DNA from: CAYOHG01 sp964465125
Lineage (GTDB): Bacteria > Planctomycetota > Phycisphaerae > UBA1845 > Fen-1342
Assembly (NCBI GenBank): GCA_964465125.1
Contig: CAYXIO010000060.1
Span: 1 to 23,580, forward strand
DNA: 23,580 nt
Direction of reading: 5' to 3'
This document shows positions 9,262-15,851 of the stretch, piece by piece. Position 1 is the first letter of the stretch; every line of letters begins with the position of its first letter. The notes beneath the pieces were generated by a model that saw only the letters and a list, made by a program, of their open reading frames with translations, searched no databases and had not been told where the DNA came from. Made by a program: the position numbers and the translations under genes.

Positions 9262-11952
9262 ATGAATCGTACGATGGCGTTGATCCTGACGTGCCTGGGG
9301 CTCGTCGCCGCGGCCGCGGCCCAGACCGCGCAGGACGTTCAGAAGCTGGTGGACGAGTTCACCGGTGAGGCGCCGCTGGCGAAGCGCTCGGCGACCGACC
9401 TGGAGAAGGCCTACGGCCAGGTGCTCGATGCGCTGATTCCGGGCATGGGCGCGGAGTCGATCGAGGAGCGCGAATTGCCGCAGCAGACGCTCGAGCGGAT
9501 GTGTCACCGCGCCTCGCGGCCGGAGGGCGCGTTCGAGCGCGCGGCGCTGTGCGGCGCGCTGGCGGCGCGGCTGGGGCCGGCGACGGCGCATGCGGCGCGG
9601 GTCTGGATGCTGCGCAAGATCGAGCCGCTGGGGCGCGAGGAGTCCGTCGCCGCGTTGACGCTGATTCTGAGCGAAGAGGATCAGGAGATTCGCGACCTGG
9701 GCCGCCGCGCGCTCCAGAACAACCCGAGCGAGCCGGCCGCGGCCGCGTTGCGCGCCGCGCTCGACTCGACCGACAACGCCGAGGGGCGGGTGGCGCTGGT
9801 CAATGCGCTTGCGTTCCGGCGCGACGAGGCCAGCAGCGAGCGTTTGGTGCTGCTGGCCAATGACGCGGATGACACGGTCTCGGCGGCGGCAGTTGCGGCG
9901 CTGGGCGCAATCGGCGGCGCGGCCGAGATCGAAGCGTTGACGAACATCTACCAGCAGGCCGAGTCGCCCCGCAGGGACAACGCCGTCGATGCCCTGCTCC
10001 ACGCGGCCGAGCGCCTGTACGGCGGCACGACGGGCATCCCGGACGCGGGGCTGTCGCCGCGCTCGGAAGCCTACATTAACAACTACGCGACGGCGGCGAG
10101 GGTGTACCAGATGCTCTGGGACACCAGCGACCAGCCGCAGATTCGCCGGGCGGCGCTGGTCGGGCTGGCGGCCTCGCGCGCGGATGATGCGACGCGCGAC
10201 TTGTTGCTCGCGACGCTGGCGCGCGATGACGACGCCAAGCTGCAACAGACGGCGGCGCGGGCGCTACAGCGCATGCAGCCGGGGTACGCGATGGCCGGCG
10301 TTCGCCAGACGTTGAGCGGCGCATCGCCGGCGACCGCCGCCGTGCTGATCGAGACTTTGGGCGTCTGGGGCGGAGAGGAGTCGCGCGCGCTGGTCGTCGG
10401 CTATCTCGGCTCGGAGAGCGCGGAGCTGCGGCTGGCCGCGATTCGAGCCATGCAGAGGCTTGCGGTCGAGGCCGATCTGCCGGCGTTGCTGAAGCTGGCG
10501 CGCTCGGAGGACAAGCCGGAAAGCGCGGCGGCGCGCGAATGCCTGGGGCGGGCGGCGGGACCGAAGCTCGACGAAGCGCTGATCGCGCTTTCGAAGTCGA
10601 ACGAGGCTGCGATTCGTTGCGAGTCGGTGCGGGCGCTGGCGGCGCGAAAAACGCCCGACGCGCTCAACATGGTCTATTTCGACCGTGCGAAGCACGACTC
10701 CGACCCCGAGGTGCAGCGCGCGGCCCTGGCGGCGCTGGCCGAGTTCGCCGAGGCGAGCCAGGCGCGGGATTTGGTTCATCTGCTGCTGGGCGCGACGGAC
10801 GACGAGACGCGTGCGGCGGCGGAAGAGGCGCTGGTGCGCGCCAGCCTGCGACTACCCGATGCGGAGGTGCGGTCGGCGCCGGTGCTCGAGACGATGGCCA
10901 AGGCTTCGGCGACGCAGCGCGCGACGCTGATCCGCGCGCTGGGGCGGTTGCAGGGCAGCGCGTCGCTGGCGGCGGTGCGCAGGAGCGTGACCGATGGGGA
11001 TCCGCACGTGCGCGACGCCGCGATCCGCGCGCTGGCGCGCTGGGAGACGGCCGAGCCGCTGGAGGACCTGCTCGAGTTGGCGCGTCATCGTGACGATGCG
11101 ACGCAGCAGGCGCTGGCGTTGCGTGCGTACATTCGGCTGCTGAGGCTACCGTCGCAGCGCGACGCGGACGATTCGCTGGCGCGCGTTGGGGAAGCGATGA
11201 AGCTCGCCGCGAGCGATGAGGATCGCAAGCAGGTTTTGGCCGCGCTGGGCGATGTTTCGCACCGCGGCGCTTTGTCGCTTGCGCAGGAGGCGATGGGCGA
11301 TCCGGCGGTCCGAAACGAGGCGGCTGTCGCGGTGGTGAATATCGCCAAGCGGCTGGCGTCGGAGGACGGGCCGGCGGCGCTGGCCGCGCTGGAGCGCGTG
11401 CGCGGCGCGGAGGTGGCGGAAGCGGCGCGGAAGGCGGCGGATGAAGCGGTCGAGCTGCTCAAGTCGTTTGAGGGCTACATCGGCACCTGGCGCGTCAGCG
11501 GGCCGTACACGGGCGACGACCTGAACTTCGAGAAGCTGATGGACCACGCCTTTGCGCCGGAGCAGGAAGGCGGCAGCTCTGCGAAGTGGTCCACGTTGAT
11601 ATCCGCGCGCAGCGACAACCCGTGGATTTTCGATCTGAGCGCGGTGGGACGCGGCTCGAATCGCTGCGCCTATGTGCGGACGCGCGTCTGGAGCGGTTCG
11701 GCGACGCCGGCGCGGCTGGAGCTGGGCAGCGACGACGGCGTGGTGGTGTGGCTCAACGGCGCCCGGGTTCACCGCAAGGCGTCCTCGCGTCCGGTGCATC
11801 CCGGCGACGACAAGGTCGAGGTCGAGCTGCGCGAGGGCTGGAATGACCTGATGCTCAAGATCGTGCAGGGCAGCGGCGACTGGGGATTCACCTGCGGCGT
11901 GCGTGCGGGGGACGGGTCGCCGCTGGCGGGGCTGAGATTCGAACCGGAATAG
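9262..11952 (+). CDS. Exported HEAT-repeat protein with C-terminal beta-sandwich domain
   Basis: This is a large exported protein of 896 residues with no recognised catalytic site. The ATG at 9262 follows CGGAGAAG and begins a clear signal peptide (ALILTCLGLVAAAAAQ, cleavage near AAAQ). From about residue 50 to 730 it is a run of alanine- and leucine-rich helical pairs typical of HEAT or PBS-lyase-type repeats. From about 735 comes a beta-rich domain with YIGTWRVSGPY, LELGSDDGVVVWLNG and WNDLMLKI blocks, resembling the PA14- or carbohydrate-binding-like sandwich of many secreted planctomycete proteins. The repeats suggest a protein-binding scaffold; this is inference. The 21-base gap to the upstream oxidoreductase suggests co-transcription, and a 70-base gap precedes the DUF1080 gene. 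Confidence 0.85.
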   Translation: MNRTMALILTCLGLVAAAAAQTAQDVQKLVDEFTGEAPLAKRSATDLEKAYGQVLDALIPGMGAESIEERELPQQTLERMCHRASRPEGAFERAALCGALAARLGPATAHAARVWMLRKIEPLGREESVAALTLILSEEDQEIRDLGRRALQNNPSEPAAAALRAALDSTDNAEGRVALVNALAFRRDEASSERLVLLANDADDTVSAAAVAALGAIGGAAEIEALTNIYQQAESPRRDNAVDALLHAAERLYGGTTGIPDAGLSPRSEAYINNYATAARVYQMLWDTSDQPQIRRAALVGLAASRADDATRDLLLATLARDDDAKLQQTAARALQRMQPGYAMAGVRQTLSGASPATAAVLIETLGVWGGEESRALVVGYLGSESAELRLAAIRAMQRLAVEADLPALLKLARSEDKPESAAARECLGRAAGPKLDEALIALSKSNEAAIRCESVRALAARKTPDALNMVYFDRAKHDSDPEVQRAALAALAEFAEASQARDLVHLLLGATDDETRAAAEEALVRASLRLPDAEVRSAPVLETMAKASATQRATLIRALGRLQGSASLAAVRRSVTDGDPHVRDAAIRALARWETAEPLEDLLELARHRDDATQQALALRAYIRLLRLPSQRDADDSLARVGEAMKLAASDEDRKQVLAALGDVSHRGALSLAQEAMGDPAVRNEAAVAVVNIAKRLASEDGPAALAALERVRGAEVAEAARKAADEAVELLKSFEGYIGTWRVSGPYTGDDLNFEKLMDHAFAPEQEGGSSAKWSTLISARSDNPWIFDLSAVGRGSNRCAYVRTRVWSGSATPARLELGSDDGVVVWLNGARVHRKASSRPVHPGDDKVEVELREGWNDLMLKIVQGSGDWGFTCGVRAGDGSPLAGLRFEPE

Positions 11953-12022
11953 CACGCGCGACGTACCGGCGCCCGGCGCGGCGGGCTGGTGCGCGCGAGT
12001 CAGAGGCAGCGGAGGGCTTCAC

Positions 12023-14152
12023 GTGCGAATGGCAAGTTGCGTTTGTGTCGTCGGCCTGATGACGGTTTGTGCCGCGGCCCAGGCCAGCGCACCGGCGAGC
12101 CGCGCAAGTCACGGTCGCGCGATCAAGGCGCGCGCCGCAGACGAGCCCGGACTGGTGCTGCGGGTCTACGAGCTTCCGGAGCCGGTGGCACAATTGCCGG
12201 AGCTGCTTCCAGGGCAGAAGCCGAGCTTCGCGGGCGTTGTGCCTCAGTTGGATCTGGTGGCGGAGCGCGGCGACTTCGGCACGCTTCGCGAGAACTTCTA
12301 CGCGGAAATCTCGGGCATGCTCGACGTTCCGTCGGCGGGGGAGGTTGCATTCCGGCTGATTTCGGACGATGGCGCCAAGCTGTTCGTAGACGATCGCCTG
12401 GCCATCGACCATGACGGGCTGCACGCGCCCGAGCCGCGCGACGGCTCGGTCAACCTCCGGGCGGGCCGGCACTCGTTGCTGGTGCGCTATTTTCAAGGCG
12501 GCGGCGGCGGGCAGGTCGCGCTTCAGTGGAAGCTCCCAGGGCAGGATTCTGCCGCGGCGTTTGCCACCATCCCATCCACGAACCTGAAGGTTGGGCCGTT
12601 CCGCGATCTGGGCGCCGTTGCGGGACCGAAGCGCTTCGTGTCCGCGATCCGCCGCGGCCTGCCGGGCGACGGGGCGCCGCTGGCGGGGGTGCACCCGGGC
12701 TTCTCCAGCGAACCCACAACCGTCGAGCAGATCAAACTGGTTGCGATGAGCGGCGTTCGGCCGGCGGTGGATGGGCAGCGCGTTCGCGTCATGCGCGCAC
12801 CGGCGTTGAAGAATGCTCCATCGCCGCTGCTGTGGATGCCGCCCTGCGACGGTTCGGACGGCGTCGTCTCGCTGGCGCCGCTGATGGGTGCGCCCTACAA
12901 AGGGCAGATGATCGCCTGCTGCGGCGGCGCGGGTGATCTGATGCGCGTGTTCACCGAGCCGGTCGGCGACCAGCTTCAGGGGGCGGTGTTCCGCTTTTCG
13001 GGCGGATTGTCGGCTGCGGCCGAATCGTTGATGGGTACAGGCGATTCTTCGCTCTACGTGACGCTTGGCGTCGGGAACAAGGCGGGCCACGACGGTCCCG
13101 TGCCGGGGCCGATCCGGCTCAAGCCGGGCGGCGGCGGCGCGTTCGAGATGCTCGCTGTCCGGGCTGAGAGCAACGGGCTCGAAATCGAGTTCACCCAGCC
13201 GCTCGATCCGCGCGTCGGCTGGGAGGCGGATTCCTACCTCGTCGAGCCGTGGCCGATCAGCAGCGCGGTCGGCAATCAGCCCCTGCGCGACGGCAGCACG
13301 ATCCCGGTTCGATCCGCGAGCGTCAACGCCGACCGCAAGCGCGTGTTTCTCGAAATACCCGACTTGAAGCCCGGCGGCGTTGTGTACCTGCGGTTGCTGC
13401 CGCCGTGCATCTCGGAGAGCGGGGCGCGGCTCTGGTCGAGCGAGGCGTGGTACACGTTGACTTCGATTCCGAAGGATGCCGCGGGAGTCGTGGCGGAGCG
13501 TCCGGCGCGCGAGCCGCAGAACCTGCTTACGGATACGGAGAAGGGTGAGGGTTGGAAGCTGCTCTTCGACGGGAAGTCCACGGCCGGCTGGCACATGTAC
13601 GGGCGCAAGGACGCGCCGGTGCAAGGCTGGCAGGTCATGGACGGCAGCCTGGTTCGCGCAGGGCGCGGCGGCGACATCGCGACCGACGAGTCGTTCGACA
13701 ACTTCGAGCTGAAGGTCGAATGGCGCATCTCGCCGGCCGGCAACAGCGGCATTTTCTTCCGCTCGAACGAAGCCCTGCGCTGGTGCTGGGAGACCGCGCC
13801 GGAGATGCAGGTGCTCGACAACGCCGAGCACGCGGACGGGCGCAATCCGACGACTTCCGCGGGCTCGAACTACGCGCTGATCGCTCCGCCGCGGGACGTT
13901 ACGCGCCCGCTCGGGTTCTACAACGAAGCGCGCATCGTGGCGCGCGGGAATCACGTCGAGTACTGGCTGAACGGCGAGAAGACGGCGGAGTACGAGCTGC
14001 TCAGTCCCGAGTGGGAGGAGCTGGTCCGCAACAGCAAATTCGCGCAGATGCCGAACTACGGCCGCGAGAAGAGCGGCGTGATCGTTCTCCAGGACCACGG
14101 CGACCGGGTCTGGTTCCGCAACATCAAGATCCGGCGATTGGGCGAGGAATAG
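12023..14152 (+). CDS. PA14 / half-propeller / DUF1080 (3-keto-disaccharide hydrolase) exported protein
   Basis: This is a 709-residue exported protein with three regions. The start is GTG 12023, six bases after GGAGGG; ATG 12029 in the same frame lies twelve bases away and is less favoured. A short signal peptide ends near CAAAQAS. Residues about 47-180 are a PA14-like sugar-binding sandwich (RLISDDGAKLFVDDRLAIDH). Residues about 185-500 resemble the C-terminal part of planctomycete glucose/sorbosone-dehydrogenase-like proteins (GAVFRFSGG, FEMLAVRAESNGLEIEFTQP, EAWYTLTSIP). Residues about 510-705 are a DUF1080 domain (LLFDGKSTAGWH, GNSGIFFRS, EMQVLDNAEH, VEYWLNGEK, IVLQDHGD, FRNIKIR). DUF1080 members act on 3-keto glycosides, which fits the nearby Gfo/Idh/MocA enzyme. 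The middle region looks shortened, so it may only bind. Confidence 0.88.
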   Translation: MRMASCVCVVGLMTVCAAAQASAPASRASHGRAIKARAADEPGLVLRVYELPEPVAQLPELLPGQKPSFAGVVPQLDLVAERGDFGTLRENFYAEISGMLDVPSAGEVAFRLISDDGAKLFVDDRLAIDHDGLHAPEPRDGSVNLRAGRHSLLVRYFQGGGGGQVALQWKLPGQDSAAAFATIPSTNLKVGPFRDLGAVAGPKRFVSAIRRGLPGDGAPLAGVHPGFSSEPTTVEQIKLVAMSGVRPAVDGQRVRVMRAPALKNAPSPLLWMPPCDGSDGVVSLAPLMGAPYKGQMIACCGGAGDLMRVFTEPVGDQLQGAVFRFSGGLSAAAESLMGTGDSSLYVTLGVGNKAGHDGPVPGPIRLKPGGGGAFEMLAVRAESNGLEIEFTQPLDPRVGWEADSYLVEPWPISSAVGNQPLRDGSTIPVRSASVNADRKRVFLEIPDLKPGGVVYLRLLPPCISESGARLWSSEAWYTLTSIPKDAAGVVAERPAREPQNLLTDTEKGEGWKLLFDGKSTAGWHMYGRKDAPVQGWQVMDGSLVRAGRGGDIATDESFDNFELKVEWRISPAGNSGIFFRSNEALRWCWETAPEMQVLDNAEHADGRNPTTSAGSNYALIAPPRDVTRPLGFYNEARIVARGNHVEYWLNGEKTAEYELLSPEWEELVRNSKFAQMPNYGREKSGVIVLQDHGDRVWFRNIKIRRLGEE

Positions 14153-14212
14153 GGGCGATCGAGCGCGAACATCGCTGACCGATGCGGCGGCCCGGGGGGC
14201 GAATCGCGCGCC

Positions 14213-14225
14213 CGTTTTGCAAACG
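14213..14225. promoter_or_regulatory. Possible operator: 13-bp inverted repeat before the cupin gene
   Basis: CGTTT, a TGC spacer and AAACG form a perfect inverted repeat 53 bases upstream of the cupin start. It is an AT-rich patch in GC-rich surroundings and resembles the half-sites of LacI-type sugar regulators. No regulator gene is nearby and no second copy was noticed, so this is a weak call. Confidence 0.2.
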
Positions 14226-14278
14226 CGGCGTGCGCGGCCAGTCGGCTCGCTTTCGACCGTAGCGGAGGAGAGTGACTT

Positions 14279-14647
14279 GTGCCGAATCTGATCGCCGGTC
14301 CTACGCGGGTTGAGGCTGCGGGCAACAAGCCGAAGCTCATCGATGAGTACATCGGTCGAGTCAATTCCGGCGAGAGCCGCGTGAGCGTGGCGCACATGCG
14401 AAGTCCGGGCGGCTGGGTCGAGCCCGGACAGGCGCCTGAGTTCGACGAGTTCACCGTGGTGCTGGCGGGGCTGCTGCGCGTCGAGCATCGGGGCGGCGTG
14501 CTCGAGGTGCGCGCCGGCCAGGCGGTGCACACGAAGGCCGGCGAGTGGGTTCGTTATTCGACCCCGGAGCCGCAGGGAGCCGAGTACATCGCCGTCTGTC
14601 TGCCGGCGTTTTCGCCGCAGACGGTTCACCGCGACGCGCGTGCCTGA
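14279..14647 (+). CDS. Small single-domain cupin protein
   Basis: This is a 122-residue soluble protein with a single cupin barrel. The start is GTG 14279, seven bases after GGAGGAG. The core reads EFDEFTVVLAGLLRVEH, GVLEVRAGQAVHTKAGEWVRYSTP and AEYIAVCLPAF, matching the two cupin motifs around the barrel. The first motif has E and D in place of the usual histidine pair and the second keeps one histidine. Metal binding is therefore plausible but altered. It has no signal peptide. Small cupins of this kind bind or isomerise sugars or act as sensors. The position after the keto-sugar genes makes a sugar ligand a reasonable guess, not more. Confidence 0.8.
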   Translation: MPNLIAGPTRVEAAGNKPKLIDEYIGRVNSGESRVSVAHMRSPGGWVEPGQAPEFDEFTVVLAGLLRVEHRGGVLEVRAGQAVHTKAGEWVRYSTPEPQGAEYIAVCLPAFSPQTVHRDARA

Positions 14648-14688
14648 TGTGATGGCCTTGCGGCGCACCGCGACCGCGTGTTCGCGCC

Positions 14689-14694
14689 TATACT
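14689..14694 (+). promoter_or_regulatory. Candidate -10 element (TATACT) for the epimerase gene
   Basis: TATACT matches five of six bases of the -10 consensus and lies 31 bases before ATG 14726. It falls after an alternative GTG at 14678, so transcription from here would exclude that start. No good -35 hexamer is present at normal spacing. Confidence 0.35.
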
Positions 14695-14725
14695 TCCGCA
14701 CGCGTTGAGGAGCGCGGCTTCGCAA

Positions 14726-15835
14726 ATGGGTGGGGCGCACGAACGGATTCTGATCACCGGCGCGGTTGGGCTGGTGGGCCGAGCGCTGCTGGAGGCGCTG
14801 CGCGCCGACGGCGAGTCTCCGCGCGGGGTGGATCGGTGCTCGCCGGATGGCGTCCTCCCCGGGAGCACGGAGTTCGTGCTGGGCGACCTTCGCGATGAGC
14901 ACGTCTGCGGCGAGGCGCTGGACGGGGTGACGGCGGTTGTTCACTGCGCGGCGGCGCAGTACCAGTCGCGCCCGCATTCGTGGCAGCGCGGCGCGTTTTT
15001 CGATCAAAACCTGGAATCGACGCGAACGCTGACGGCGGCTTGTCGCGCTGCCCGTGTTGGGAAGTTCGTCCTGCTGTCGAGCGACATGGTGTACGGCATG
15101 CCGGCCGGCCGGCCGTTCAGCGAGGACGATCCGCCGCGGCCGATTGGGCCCTACGGGCGCAGCAAGCTGACTTGCGAGCGGCTGTGCGAGGAGCTGTTCG
15201 GCAGCGGCGCGGTGGTGACGATCCTGCGCCCGCGGCTGATCGTCGGGGCGGGGCGTGTCGGCGTGCTGACGGCGCTGTTTGAGCGCGTTCGGAAGCATCA
15301 GGCCGTGCCGGTGCTCGGCGACGGCGAGGGCCGGTACCAGATGGTCGCGGTCGCAGACGTTGTGGAAGCCTGTCGGCTTGCGCTGCGAGCGGGGCGGCCG
15401 GGCGTGTTCAACCTCGGTTCGGCCGATCCGCCGAGCGTGCGTGCGCTGCTGACGGAGTTGTGCGCGCGGGCGAAGTCGCGCGCGCGGCTCGTGCACCTGT
15501 CGGCGGGGCTGGCCAACGCGGGGCTGACCTTACTGGACTGGGTGGGTCTGTCGCCGCTGGCCCCGGAGCAGTATCGCATCGCCTCGCGTGACTACGTGCT
15601 CGCGACGGATCGAGCCCGCACGCAGCTCGGCTGGGTGCCTCGATTCGGCGACGCCGACATGCTCTGGGCGGCGTACGAGTCCTATCTGCTCAGCCTGGGA
15701 ATCGGCGTGGTCGAAGCGCGGTGCGGCGCCGGGCGCTGCGCGGGGACGGTTTGTCTGACGCATGAATCCGCAGCTTGCGAGCACGGCACCGCGCCCCGTT
15801 CGTCCACTGCGGGCGGCACGCCCCAGACCCTGTAA
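14726..15835 (+). CDS. NAD-dependent epimerase/dehydratase (extended SDR family)
   Basis: This is a 369-residue cytoplasmic enzyme of the extended short-chain dehydrogenase family, acting on a nucleotide sugar or related substrate. The ATG at 14726 is preceded by GAGGAG at a rather long distance (13 bases) and leads straight into the Rossmann strand ILITGAVGLVG. The motif GxxGxxG is at 12-18, LSSD supplies the catalytic serine region, and Y143 with K147 in PYGRSK form the YxxxK pair. LGWVPRF near the C-terminus is typical. The last 50 or so residues (after SLGIGV) are rich in cysteine, threonine and alanine and look unlike the family, as if an older stop had been lost. The stop comes 16 bases before the next gene, so the two are probably co-transcribed. 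The substrate cannot be named. Confidence 0.85.
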   Translation: MGGAHERILITGAVGLVGRALLEALRADGESPRGVDRCSPDGVLPGSTEFVLGDLRDEHVCGEALDGVTAVVHCAAAQYQSRPHSWQRGAFFDQNLESTRTLTAACRAARVGKFVLLSSDMVYGMPAGRPFSEDDPPRPIGPYGRSKLTCERLCEELFGSGAVVTILRPRLIVGAGRVGVLTALFERVRKHQAVPVLGDGEGRYQMVAVADVVEACRLALRAGRPGVFNLGSADPPSVRALLTELCARAKSRARLVHLSAGLANAGLTLLDWVGLSPLAPEQYRIASRDYVLATDRARTQLGWVPRFGDADMLWAAYESYLLSLGIGVVEARCGAGRCAGTVCLTHESAACEHGTAPRSSTAGGTPQTL

Positions 15836-15851
15836 TGCGACACGCCGATCC

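Noticed and set aside
11888..15496. Very long leftward open frame (about 1200 codons)
   Set aside because: It is antisense to the HEAT, DUF1080, cupin and epimerase genes, and its translation is arginine- and histidine-rich with no domain signature. Long antisense frames are expected in GC-rich DNA.
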